DNA from: Hymenobacter daecheongensis DSM 21074
GTDB taxonomy: Bacteria > Bacteroidota > Bacteroidia > Cytophagales > Hymenobacteraceae
Assembly: GCF_900141805.1 (NCBI RefSeq)
Contig: NZ_FQYN01000003.1
Coordinates: 62,001 to 126,000, forward strand
DNA: 64,000 nt
Direction: 5' to 3'
The stretch's first letter is position 1, and each line of letters starts with the position of its first letter. This document shows positions 34,224-42,462 of the stretch, piece by piece. Position numbers and translations under genes: made by a program. Under the pieces are notes generated by a model, which searched no databases, was not told the DNA's origin, and was given only the letters and a program-made list of their open reading frames with translations.

Positions 34224-35669
34224 ATGGCCCGCTTCCTGTTTCTTCTGCCCCTCACGCTGCTGGCCTGCTCCCAGCCGCAGCCCGAAACCACGCGCTACAC
34301 CGGCCCCGATGGCCCGGCGGCCATTTCGGTGCAGTCCGGGAGCCCGGCCCAGGCGGCCGGCCGCTTCCCCGAAACCTTCGAGGCCGGCGGTAAGGGCGCG
34401 TACTCTACCGCCGATGAAACGCTGGGCTCGGGCTCCTGGCATTTCGAGGATGCCCTGCTCGGCTCGACGGAGCAGGATCACAAAAACGGCCGCCAGGCGG
34501 CCCGTCTGCGCAACTTGGGCCGCCTGCGCATGAATTTCGATGCCGCGCCCGGCGTGGCCCGCATCCGCATCAGCGCCGCCGCCTACGGCGACGACCCCGC
34601 CAGCACCTGGGAGCTGTGGGGCAGCCTCGACGGGGGCCGCAGCTACCGCCGCATCGGGCAGCCGGTGCGCACGCAGGGTCCGCGCCTCGTGGCCACTACC
34701 TTCGACGGGGGAGCCGCCGCCGCTTTGCGCCTCGAAATCCGCAAAACCAGCGGCAGCGGCCGGCTCAACATTGATGATGTGACCCTAGAAACCGCCACGG
34801 GGGCGGCGGTGGCAGCGGGCTCCGGCAGCACGGCTCCGGCTGTTGGCGGCGCTCCGGCCGGCACCTCGCTGCCGCCGGCCACCACCCGCCAGGCTACGGC
34901 CGTAGTGAGCAGCCGCGACGACAACATGGCCCTGGGCAACCCCAGCGGCGCTACCGCCAGCCCCGACAACGCCAATAATTACCTGCTGGTGAAGCCGCAG
35001 TACGCGCTGAGCTACCACGCCGGGCGCGGCACGCCCACCTGGGTGAGCTGGCACCTGAACCGCGCCTGGATGGGCACGGCCCCGCGCCAGGACGACTTCC
35101 GCCCCGACCCTGCCCTGCCCCGGCAGTTTTATCAGGTCACGCCGCGCAGCTACGCCGGCTCCGGCTTCGACCGCGGCCACAACTGCCCCTCGGCTGACCG
35201 CACCACCGACCTGGACGACAACTCGGCCACCTTCCTGATGACCAATATGATTCCGCAGGCCGGCAACAACAACCAGCGCACCTGGAGCGGCCTCGAAGAA
35301 TGGGGCCGCTCCCAGGTGAGCCGGGGCCAGGAAATCTACGTCATCATGGGCAGCTACGGCCAGGGCGGCACCGGCACCGCGGGCCCGAAAACCACCCTCG
35401 ACAACGGCCGCGTGACCGTGCCGGCCCGCATCTGGAAAGTGCTGGTCCTGCTGCCTGAAGGCTCCGATGATCTGCAGCGCATCCCCACCCAGGCCCGCCT
35501 CGTGGCCGTGGATACGCCCAACGACCAAAGCATCAGCCCCGACTGGAGCCGCTACCGCGTATCGGTAGATGCCATTGAAGCCGCCACCGGCCTGGATCTG
35601 CTCAGCAAGCTGCCCGTGGAAGTGCAGGCCCGGCTGGAAGCGGCGGTGGATAAGGAGCCGACGCGGTAG
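34224..35669 (+). CDS. DNA/RNA non-specific endonuclease lipoprotein (NucA/NUC1 type)
   Basis: A 481-residue protein. The signal peptide ends in LTLLAC with lipid-carrying C15. Residues 48-190 look like a beta-sandwich module (ETFEAGGKGAYS, WHFEDALLGS, IRISAAAYG, LNIDDVTLE) probably for surface or ligand binding, followed by an Ala/Thr/Pro linker. The C-terminal 250 residues are a beta-beta-alpha-metal nuclease: DRGHNCPSADR with catalytic H319, and TNMIPQAGNNNQRTWSGLEEW carrying the Mg-binding Asn. NucA homologues cut DNA and RNA without sequence specificity. It probably acts outside the inner membrane for nutrient scavenging or defence. A homologue of its inhibitor is fused to a HIT domain at 38678. 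A TACCTTCG box lies just upstream at 34212-34219. Confidence 0.93.
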   Translation: MARFLFLLPLTLLACSQPQPETTRYTGPDGPAAISVQSGSPAQAAGRFPETFEAGGKGAYSTADETLGSGSWHFEDALLGSTEQDHKNGRQAARLRNLGRLRMNFDAAPGVARIRISAAAYGDDPASTWELWGSLDGGRSYRRIGQPVRTQGPRLVATTFDGGAAAALRLEIRKTSGSGRLNIDDVTLETATGAAVAAGSGSTAPAVGGAPAGTSLPPATTRQATAVVSSRDDNMALGNPSGATASPDNANNYLLVKPQYALSYHAGRGTPTWVSWHLNRAWMGTAPRQDDFRPDPALPRQFYQVTPRSYAGSGFDRGHNCPSADRTTDLDDNSATFLMTNMIPQAGNNNQRTWSGLEEWGRSQVSRGQEIYVIMGSYGQGGTGTAGPKTTLDNGRVTVPARIWKVLVLLPEGSDDLQRIPTQARLVAVDTPNDQSISPDWSRYRVSVDAIEAATGLDLLSKLPVEVQARLEAAVDKEPTR

Positions 35670-35695
35670 GCGGCATTCGTGCAGAATGCGCAAAG

Positions 35696-36682
35696 TCAGT
35701 TCTCCTGGTTAATCAGGTTCACTACCAGTTTCACCATTGTATCCTTGTCTTCCGGCTTGCTTTCGGCAATGAGCAGGGTCAGGGCCACCAGGGCATTGTC
35801 GGCAAGGCGACGGGAGCCGTCGGGTTTGTAGAGGCAGTGGTTACGATCCAGGAACCACACGAACAGAAAGGCCGCAATCCGCTTGTTGCCATCTGAAAAG
35901 GAGTGGTTTTTCACCACGAAGTAGAGCAAGTTGGCGGCCTTTTCTTCCACGCTGGGGTACAGGTCTTCGCCCCCGAAACTCTGGTAGATGCTGCGCACCG
36001 AGCTTTGAAACGACGCATCCTTTTCACGCCCGAACAGGGCGCTGCCACCAAACTGCGTCCGCAGGCTATCCACGGCCTCTAGGCCGGCTTCGTAGGTCAA
36101 CTCAAAAGGCGCTTCTCTAGCCGTGCCGCGCACACGCAGCCGCTGATGGTCATATTGGTCGAGTACATCGAGGGCGCGGGCATAGTCGCCCAGCACCCGT
36201 AGCAGCGCCGTAGACTGGTCGGAAGTCAATTCCTGATTGGTAGCTACTTCGCTTTGCAGCTGTACCAGCCGCTTGAGGTCGGACAGCTGGCGGGCGCTTT
36301 CGCGCAAGCGGCGCTCATTTAATGCGTAGCCTTGCACTAAATACTGGCGCAAAATGCTGGTGGCCCATTGCCGGAAATGCGTACCCCGCAGTGACTTCAC
36401 CCGGTATCCGACCGAGATAATCACGTCCAGATTGTAGTGCTTAACGCGGTATTTTTTGCCGTCGGCGGCAGTTGTCAAGGAATCCTTGACAACTGCCGCC
36501 TCTACTAACTCCCCTTCCCGGAAAGCATTTCGGGCGTGCAAGCTGACGTTCTGCTTCGTGGTATCGAACAGCTCCGCCATCTGGGCCTGCGTAAGCCACA
36601 CGGTTTCGTCCTGCAGCTGCACCTGAAGCTGGGTTTGCCCGTTGGGCAGTTGGTAAAGCAAAATATCGTTGGTGGCGGCCAT
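35696..36682 (-). CDS. RhuM-type protein fused to a Fic/Doc domain
   Basis: A 328-residue protein. Residues 5-125 are a RhuM (virulence-associated) domain: DETVWLTQAQMAELFDTTKQNVSLHARN, a KilA/BRO-like DNA-binding winged region, then HYNLDVIISVGYRVKSLRGTHFRQWA in pieces. The C-terminal half is a Fido domain with HSFSDGNKR at 260-267. The Lys in GNK, instead of Gly, matches Doc-type enzymes that phosphorylate rather than AMPylate targets such as EF-Tu. No antitoxin gene adjoins it, and an inhibitory helix motif was not identified. It may be a self-contained regulatory or toxin protein. Confidence 0.88.
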   Translation of the reverse strand: MAATNDILLYQLPNGQTQLQVQLQDETVWLTQAQMAELFDTTKQNVSLHARNAFREGELVEAAVVKDSLTTAADGKKYRVKHYNLDVIISVGYRVKSLRGTHFRQWATSILRQYLVQGYALNERRLRESARQLSDLKRLVQLQSEVATNQELTSDQSTALLRVLGDYARALDVLDQYDHQRLRVRGTAREAPFELTYEAGLEAVDSLRTQFGGSALFGREKDASFQSSVRSIYQSFGGEDLYPSVEEKAANLLYFVVKNHSFSDGNKRIAAFLFVWFLDRNHCLYKPDGSRRLADNALVALTLLIAESKPEDKDTMVKLVVNLINQEN

Positions 36683-36746
36683 AATTGCGGGGCTGATAAA
36701 GCACTCGTAAGCTACGGCAAATATTGCCTGCCATTACTGCGGCCCC

Positions 36747-38390
36747 TCACTCCCCATTCCCAAACCGCCGCCCGAAGAAATTGCCCGGCTTCCACGTCGG
36801 GCGCTGCGGGTTCTGGGCCACCTGGTAGCCTAGCAAAAAATTGAGCTGAGCGTATTTGCGGCCGGCTTCAAAATCAAAGACGCCGCGCATATCGTCCTGG
36901 GGTTTGTGGTAATACAGAGCCCGCCATTTCTGCACCTGCTCGCTGAGGTTGTTCTTGCCGTCGGCAGTACGGTTGCCGTATTTGAGATGTACGGCCGGAA
37001 TGCCCTGAGTCACGAAGCTGTACTGGTCGGAGCGGATGAAGCGGTTTTGGGCCGGCTCGGGGTCGGCTTCCACCGTGAGGCCCAATTGAGTGGCGGCGTT
37101 AACCACTTCGGCTTCCAGCGAGGAGTTTTCGGCCCCCAGCGCCACCACCGACAGCAGCGGGGCAATGATAGTGGGCATATCGGTGTTGATATCGGCTACG
37201 ATCTGCGACTTCGGCACGGTGGGAAACCGGGCAAAGTAGGCCGAACCGAGCAAGCCCAACTCCTCCCCTGTGGTAAGCACCAGCAGCACCGAGCGGCGGG
37301 GCTTTTGCTTCAGGCGGGCATAGGCCCGGGCAATTTCCAGCACGCTGGCCACGCCGGTGGCGTTGTCGTGAGCACCGTTGTAGAGCGAGTCGCCCTGCAC
37401 GGCGGCCCCGATGCCAAGGTGGTCGAGGTGGGCGCTGTGCACCACGTATTCGTCGCGCAGCACGGGGTCGGAGCCAGCTATTTTGCCCACTACATTGTAG
37501 CTTTCCACCTCCTGATAGCGGCTGCGGGCGGTAGCCGTGAGCGTGCCCGCCAGCGGCTGCGAAGCCGCCTTGCCGGCCCGGAGCGCGGCAAACGTGCGGG
37601 CCGTATCAGTAGCCGCGCCCACAAACAGGCGCTGCAGCATTCCGGCACTCACGGCCCCCACCACCTGAATCTGGGGGGAAACATAGCTGCGCGAAACCGC
37701 TACGTGGCTATCAGGCGCCAGCACGCTCACTAGGCCCTTGCTCAGGTTGGGCAGCGGCGTAGCGGCTTTGGTGGCGGCCAGCAGCACGCCCACGGCCCCG
37801 TGCTGCGCGGCCGTTTGCAATACGGTCAGCAGGTCGGTGGCGTAGAGCTTTTCGTTGCCGGCCAAGTGCGGCGGCTCCAGGCGCGTGAGCACTACTATCT
37901 TGCCCCAGGCATCCAGCCCGGCGTAGTCGTCATAGCCCAGTTCGGGGGCGCTGATGCCGAACCCGGCAAACACCACCGGGGCCGTGAGCGTGGCGGTCGG
38001 CTGGCCGGGGTTGGGGTAAAACACGAAATCCTGGCCGGATTGGTAGGACGCGCCGGGGCTGCTGAGCGTGCCGCCCGGCTCGCTGAAAGCCCGCCGCAGC
38101 CGCACCTTTTGCCTGAAGGTGCCGTTTTCGCCGGCCGGCTGCACATCTAGCTTTCTCAGCTGGCCGCTCACGTAGTCCACGGCCAGCTGGTAGCCGGCGG
38201 TGCCCGGCTGCCGGCCCTGCAGGCGGTCATCGGCCAGGTAGGCTACGTGAGCTTTAAAGTCGGCCGCGCTGAATTTTGCCAAAGCTTTATTCAAGAATTT
38301 GGGCAGCGGGGCCTGGGCAGAAGCGCATTGCGCCAGGGCACAGAGAGCCAACCCAAAGCCGATAGCCGGACGCTTGCGGAAGTAACTCAT
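36747..38390 (-). CDS. Secreted M28-family zinc aminopeptidase
   Basis: A 547-residue protein started at the ATG at 38390, with a signal peptide to about residue 27 (AQCASAQ). A PA-like insert (residues 100-230) precedes the catalytic domain, which shows the M28 ligand series: VVHSAHLDHLG, YNGAHDNATGVAS, VLTTGEELGLLGS with the catalytic Glu pair, ADINTDMP, and YYHKPQDD. It is a co-catalytic di-zinc aminopeptidase of the periplasm or medium. The long leader and PA domain suit a secreted scavenging peptidase. It is monocistronic. Confidence 0.94.
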   Translation of the reverse strand: MSYFRKRPAIGFGLALCALAQCASAQAPLPKFLNKALAKFSAADFKAHVAYLADDRLQGRQPGTAGYQLAVDYVSGQLRKLDVQPAGENGTFRQKVRLRRAFSEPGGTLSSPGASYQSGQDFVFYPNPGQPTATLTAPVVFAGFGISAPELGYDDYAGLDAWGKIVVLTRLEPPHLAGNEKLYATDLLTVLQTAAQHGAVGVLLAATKAATPLPNLSKGLVSVLAPDSHVAVSRSYVSPQIQVVGAVSAGMLQRLFVGAATDTARTFAALRAGKAASQPLAGTLTATARSRYQEVESYNVVGKIAGSDPVLRDEYVVHSAHLDHLGIGAAVQGDSLYNGAHDNATGVASVLEIARAYARLKQKPRRSVLLVLTTGEELGLLGSAYFARFPTVPKSQIVADINTDMPTIIAPLLSVVALGAENSSLEAEVVNAATQLGLTVEADPEPAQNRFIRSDQYSFVTQGIPAVHLKYGNRTADGKNNLSEQVQKWRALYYHKPQDDMRGVFDFEAGRKYAQLNFLLGYQVAQNPQRPTWKPGNFFGRRFGNGE

Positions 38391-38460
38391 TAGAAGAAGA
38401 AAGCTGATCAAACGGCTTTAAGAACGAATTAAAGACCCTAAATAACTCAGGTTTCTTAAA

Positions 38461-38614
38461 AGCCGCAGCGCGGCGACAGGTTTGTAGCACCGAGGCAGAA
38501 CCAACGAACAAGCCGCGTAGCGGTGACAGAACCGCCCGAACGACTCTGTCACCGCTACGCGGCTTGATTCTTCTCCTCATGCGCTTACTACAAACCTGCC
38601 GCCGCGCTGCGGCT
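38461..38614. repeat. Nested inverted repeat in the gap upstream of the M28 gene
   Basis: The outer arms at 38461-38487 and 38588-38614 (27 bases, one mismatch) enclose inner arms at 38509-38530 and 38545-38566 (22 bases, perfect, CAAGCCGCGTAGCGGTGACA start). Both read as the family AGCCGC(A/G)(G/T)AGCGG, so one palindrome may have inserted into another. Confidence 0.82.
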
Positions 38615-38677
38615 ACTTCACGGTGTGACGCAGAGATCTGAACAGAAGTAGACTGCCTTTATAAATTCACCCGCCAA

Positions 38678-39556
38678 TCAAGTTTCCGTCAGCACCGTTT
38701 TGAAGCCAGCCAGCTGGCCTTCGGCGGTTTTGCCCAGGGCGTAGACCGCCACCTGCGGGCCACTGCCGATGCGGTACACCTGCGTATCCTGCAGCTCCAG
38801 CTTCATAAACATTTGCAGGGCCTTGTAGCGGTTGGCTAGGGCCGGGTCGCCGAGCACGCCATCGTCGGCGGTGTGGTTGCGCAGGAAGTAGGTCAACTCC
38901 ACCGGCTCCACGTTGCTGCCGGCTGCTTCGCCGGTCAGCTTCAGCAGCGCGGCATCAGTTAGCTCGCCGGCCGGCGCGGCGTATGAAACCGGCGTCAGTG
39001 GCGCTTCCGATTCGCTGATGAAAAGCAGGTCTTTCGTCAGGCGCTGGAGTTGTGTGGTGGTGGCATCGGCGGCGGAAGTTTTGGCCTCGTTGGCTTCCTT
39101 GGTTTCGCGGTCGACTTTAGTTTCCAACGACTTGGCTCCTTTATCCACTTTACCATCGGCACCGGGCACCTTAGCCGCAATGGCGGCGGCCAGTTCCTGC
39201 ATCCGGGCTTCGGCCACCTTTATTTTGGGGTTGGCAAAGTTCATATCCGATACCTTGTTCATCGGAATCAGGTGAATGTGAGCGTGCGGCACTTCCAGCC
39301 CAATCACGGCCACGCCGATGCGCTTGCAGGGCACGGCCGCCAGCACGCCTTTGGCCACCCGCTGCGCAAACTGGTGCAGGGCCGCCATCTCAGCCGGCGG
39401 CAAATCGAAAATATAATCGACTTCTTTTTTCGGAATTACCAGCGTGTGGCCTTCCACCAGCGGCGTGATGTCCAGAAAAGCCAGGTGGTCGTCGTCCTCG
39501 GCTACTTTATAGGCGGGCAGCTCGCCCGAAACGATACGAGAGAAAATGGAAGCCAT
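38678..39556 (-). CDS. HIT-domain hydrolase fused to a nuclease A inhibitor (NuiA)-like domain
   Basis: A 292-residue protein begun at the ATG at 39556 (MASIFSRIVSGELP). Residues 1-112 are a HIT domain with the histidine triad HAHIHL (H91, H93, H95), the catalytic site of nucleotide phosphoramidases of the HINT group. A charged, Ala/Lys/Glu-rich linker (115-167) leads to residues 169-292, which match NuiA: LLFISESEAP with E182, VELTYFL, DTQVYRIG, VYALGKTAEGQLAGF and the C-terminal pair ET. In the NucA-NuiA complex an inhibitor Glu and the C-terminal Thr bridge the nuclease metal; both are kept here (E182, T292). No signal peptide is present. It probably works in the cytosol as an antidote to the nuclease encoded at 34224. 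A terminator separates it from greA. Confidence 0.92.
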   Translation of the reverse strand: MASIFSRIVSGELPAYKVAEDDDHLAFLDITPLVEGHTLVIPKKEVDYIFDLPPAEMAALHQFAQRVAKGVLAAVPCKRIGVAVIGLEVPHAHIHLIPMNKVSDMNFANPKIKVAEARMQELAAAIAAKVPGADGKVDKGAKSLETKVDRETKEANEAKTSAADATTTQLQRLTKDLLFISESEAPLTPVSYAAPAGELTDAALLKLTGEAAGSNVEPVELTYFLRNHTADDGVLGDPALANRYKALQMFMKLELQDTQVYRIGSGPQVAVYALGKTAEGQLAGFKTVLTET

Positions 39557-39557
39557 G

Positions 39558-39719
39558 CGGTGAGGTAGTGAGATGGTGAAATGGTGAGTTAGTGAGTTTG
39601 ACGTTCGGTGTGTGCCAAAGTACGGGGCAAAACGCAAAAGGGCGAAACCGCCGGTTTCGCCCTTTTCAAGTTCTAATAGAAATGAAAACTCACTAAGTCA
39701 CCATTTCATCAACTCACCG
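39558..39719. repeat. Imperfect inverted repeat around a terminator
   Basis: Degenerate arms with GGTGAGTTAGTGAG-like (39558-39598) and CTCACTAAGTCACC-like (39683-39719) sequence flank the hairpin at 39636-39667. They begin 2 bases upstream of the HIT-NuiA ATG and touch the greA stop. Confidence 0.55.
39636..39667 (-). terminator. Rho-independent terminator of greA
   Basis: AAAAGGGCGAAACC pairs with GGTTTCGCCCTTTT around a short loop, about 55 bases past the greA stop. On the reverse strand GCGTTTTG follows. Confidence 0.85.
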
Positions 39720-40193
39720 CTACCGGGAAATTTCCAGAATCTCGAACTGCAGCTTGCCGGCCGGCACGATGATTTCGGCCGTGTCGCCGGCTTTCTTGCC
39801 CAGCAGCCCCTTGCCAATCGGCGACTTCACCGAAATCTTGCCGGCGGCCAGGTTGGCTTCTTCCTCAGCTACCAGCAGGTAGTCGAGCACCATGTTATTT
39901 TTCAGATTCTTGAGCTTCACTTTGCTCATAATCAGGACCTTGGTCAGGTCCAGATTCGTTTCATCGAGCACGCGGGCGTTGCCCACAATCTCTTCCAGCT
40001 TGGATATTTTCAGTTCGAGCAGGCCCTGGGCATCCTTGGCGGCATCGTACTCGGCATTTTCGCTCAGGTCGCCTTTGTCGCGGGCTTCGCGCAGGTCTTC
40101 GGCGGCTTTGGCCCGGCCGCGGATTTTCAGGTCCTGCAGCTCATCCTTGAGCTTTTGCAGGCCTTCGGGACTGTAGTAGTTGACGGAAGACAT
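39720..40193 (-). CDS. greA: Transcription elongation factor GreA
   Basis: A 157-residue protein from the ATG at 40193. The N-terminal coiled-coil holds the acidic tip REARDKGDLSENAEYDAAK that enters the RNA polymerase secondary channel to trigger cleavage of backtracked RNA. The C-terminal FKBP-like domain ends in AGKLQFEILEI. Length is normal. The leader between the -7 box at 40269 and the ATG contains a strong terminator hairpin (40211-40252), resembling the attenuated greA leader of E. coli. Confidence 0.97.
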   Translation of the reverse strand: MSSVNYYSPEGLQKLKDELQDLKIRGRAKAAEDLREARDKGDLSENAEYDAAKDAQGLLELKISKLEEIVGNARVLDETNLDLTKVLIMSKVKLKNLKNNMVLDYLLVAEEEANLAAGKISVKSPIGKGLLGKKAGDTAEIIVPAGKLQFEILEISR

Positions 40194-40210
40194 GTCGGTG
40201 GGATGATTAG

Positions 40211-40252
40211 CTAAAAAACAAGGAGAACGGTCGGCAAAGCCAACCGTTCTCC
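40211..40252 (-). terminator. Terminator hairpin upstream of greA
   Basis: GGAGAACGGT (40222-40231) pairs with ACCGTTCTCC (40243-40252). On the reverse strand the T run TGTTTTTTAG follows. It lies after the stop of the dehydrogenase gene (40297) and within the presumed greA leader. Confidence 0.85.
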
Positions 40253-40268
40253 GAAAAAAGTTCTGTGA

Positions 40269-40276
40269 CAAATATA
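40269..40276 (-). promoter_or_regulatory. Candidate -7 promoter element TATATTTG of greA
   Basis: Reverse-strand TATATTTG matches TAnnTTTG, between the dehydrogenase stop and the terminator hairpin. A transcript from here would pass the hairpin before reaching greA. Confidence 0.45.
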
Positions 40277-40296
40277 CGAAGACCCAACAACTTCTG

Positions 40297-41256
40297 CTAC
40301 CCCGGCACCGGCCCGCGCCGCAGAAAAGCCCCAATCTTCTGCGCCAGCACCTCATTGATGCGGGCATACGACTGGTGCGTCCAGCCCCCGATATGCGGCG
40401 AAAGCACCACATTGGGCGCACTTTGCAGAAAATCGAGCCGGGCCTGCTGCGCCGCCGTGAGTTGGGCGAGCTTTTCATTTTCCAGCACATCCAGCGCCGC
40501 GCCGCGCAGGCGGCCGCTCTGCAGCCCGCGTACCAGCGCCGCGTGGTCGAGCACCTCGCCGCGGGCCGTGTTCAGCACCCAGATGGGGTTGGCGAAGCCG
40601 GTCAGAAAGTCGTCGTTTACGAAGCCATGATTGGCAGCCGAATACGGAATATGCAGGCTCAGCACCTCGGCCCGCGCCTGCAGCTCGGCCAGCGGCACCA
40701 GCGTGGCGTGGTGGTCGGGGGCGCAGTCAGGGTCATTATCGTGGGCCAATACCGTGCAGCCGAAGCCGCTGAGCCGCCGGGCAAAGGCGCGGCCCATGTG
40801 CCCGTAGCCCAGCAGCCCGATGGTTTTGCCCCCGATTTCCTCGCCCCGGTTGGCCTCGCGCCGCCAGCTGCCGTGTCGTACCTCGTGGTCGGCGCGGGCA
40901 ATGTTGCGGAACAGCGCCAGCAGCAGGCCCAGCGTATGTTCGCCCACCGCGTCGCGGTTGCCCTCGGGCGCATTGAGCAGCGTAACGCCGGCCGCGGCCA
41001 GAGCCACTTCGTCAATGTTATCGACGCCAGCCCCGGCGCGGGCCACGTAGCGCAGGTGCGGGCCGTGGGCGAGCAGCGCCGCCGTGATGCGCAGCTTGGA
41101 GCGCACCATCAGGCCAGCGTAGGGCTGAGCGGCCAGCGCTGCGGGCACTTCGGCGGCCGTCAGGTCGGGCCGGTAATGTACCTGCACGCCGAGCGGCGCG
41201 AGCAGCTCGGGCAGCGACGGGTGCACTTCATCGATAACAAGGCAGAGCGTTTTCAA
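40297..41256 (-). CDS. D-isomer-specific 2-hydroxyacid dehydrogenase (SerA-like)
   Basis: A 319-residue NAD-dependent enzyme. The start is a TTG at 41256 (MKTLCLVIDEVHPS); no better codon is near. The N-terminal substrate lid has VARAGAGVDNID with the carboxylate-binding region. The Rossmann motif IGLLGYGHMGRAFA and catalytic Arg (LNTARGEVLD), Glu (ALDVLENE) and His (LSPHIGGWT) are present. There is no ACT regulatory domain, so it is a short phosphoglycerate-dehydrogenase-like or hydroxypyruvate-reductase-like form. The start lies in an ATTAAAAATT-rich repeat like that at 48651. Confidence 0.9.
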   Translation of the reverse strand: MKTLCLVIDEVHPSLPELLAPLGVQVHYRPDLTAAEVPAALAAQPYAGLMVRSKLRITAALLAHGPHLRYVARAGAGVDNIDEVALAAAGVTLLNAPEGNRDAVGEHTLGLLLALFRNIARADHEVRHGSWRREANRGEEIGGKTIGLLGYGHMGRAFARRLSGFGCTVLAHDNDPDCAPDHHATLVPLAELQARAEVLSLHIPYSAANHGFVNDDFLTGFANPIWVLNTARGEVLDHAALVRGLQSGRLRGAALDVLENEKLAQLTAAQQARLDFLQSAPNVVLSPHIGGWTHQSYARINEVLAQKIGAFLRRGPVPG

Positions 41257-41451
41257 TTAAAAATTGAGAATTAAAAATTAAAAGATGTGGGCCCTGCGCG
41301 TCAAATAGCCCTTTCCTCACCGCTTATGCCAATGGATAATTTTTACTGAGTTCTTCAAATATACCGGTCGTTCGGCTCCCTTCTCCCCAAGGAGAGGGGC
41401 CGGGGGTGAGGTCCCCCGAGGTCGCGCCAGGTACTTCACATGGGAATTGCG

Positions 41452-42240
41452 CTAATTGACCCGGTGCTTTTCCACGTAATTGGTCAGCCACACGAAATCG
41501 GCCACGCTGAGCTGCTCGGCGCGCTTGGTGAAAATCGGGTCCAGCGTGTCTTCGGCGCTCATGCCGAAGGGTTTCACGGCGTTGCGCAGGGTTTTGCGGC
41601 GAGTGGCGAAGGCCTGCTTCACCACCTTGAAGAACAGTTTCTCGTCGCAATCCAGCTTCTCGGTGTCGTTGCGCCGCAGCCGCAGCACCGCCGACTGCAC
41701 CTTGGGCGGCGGAATAAACACGTGCGGCGGCACCAGAAACAGCAGCTCCACGGTGTAGAAAGCCTGCAAAAGCACGCTCAAAATACCATACACCTTGCTG
41801 CCCGGCCCTTCGGCCATGCGCTCGGCTACCTCTTTTTGCAGCATGCCCACCACCTCGCGCACCTGCTGGCGGTGGTCGAGCACCTTGAAGAAAATCTGGG
41901 TGGATATGTTGTAGGGGAAGTTGCCGATGATGCTCAGCGGCTGATTATTAAATAGTTGCCCCAGGTCCTGCTTCAGAAAGTCGGCCGAGATGATGCGGCC
42001 GTGCAGGGCCGGAAAGTTGCGCTCCAGGTACGCCACCGACTCGCGGTCAATTTCAATGACCGTGGTCTGGTACTCGGGGTGCTGGAGCAGGTCGCCGGTG
42101 AGCACGCCCATGCCGGGCCCGATTTCCAGCACTTCCCGCACGCCGTCGGGCAGGCGCAGGGCTTCCACGATGCGGCGGGCAATTTCGGGTTCAGCCAGAA
42201 AGTGCTGACCGAGGTGTTTTTTCGGGCTGACGTGGTCCAT
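41452..42240 (-). CDS. rsmA: 16S rRNA dimethyladenosine transferase RsmA (KsgA)
   Basis: A 262-residue SAM-dependent methyltransferase. KKHLGQHFL is the KsgA N-terminus, LEIGPGMGVLTGDLL binds SAM, and IGNFPYNIST is motif IV (NLPYNIST in most homologues) that flips the target adenine. The C-terminal RNA-binding helices include KQAFATRRKTLRNAVK. It dimethylates two adjacent adenines near the 3' end of 16S rRNA. It is a single-gene unit with repeat-rich flanks. Confidence 0.97.
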   Translation of the reverse strand: MDHVSPKKHLGQHFLAEPEIARRIVEALRLPDGVREVLEIGPGMGVLTGDLLQHPEYQTTVIEIDRESVAYLERNFPALHGRIISADFLKQDLGQLFNNQPLSIIGNFPYNISTQIFFKVLDHRQQVREVVGMLQKEVAERMAEGPGSKVYGILSVLLQAFYTVELLFLVPPHVFIPPPKVQSAVLRLRRNDTEKLDCDEKLFFKVVKQAFATRRKTLRNAVKPFGMSAEDTLDPIFTKRAEQLSVADFVWLTNYVEKHRVN

Positions 42241-42462
42241 TGGGGAGAAGCTGGGAGTTAGGAGCTGGAAGCCAGGAGAAAACTGCTGGCAGTGGCAGGT
42301 GCCGGCATGGGCGAGGTCAGTAAATTCGGGAATAAAAAACCAGGATCAGTGCCCCAAAGCCCAACCGTAGCTGACCTCCTGACTTCTAGCTCCCAGCTCC
42401 TAGCTCCTTTAAAAAAACGCCTACCTTGCGCGGCCTAAATGGCCCCAAAGATACGTCCGTAT

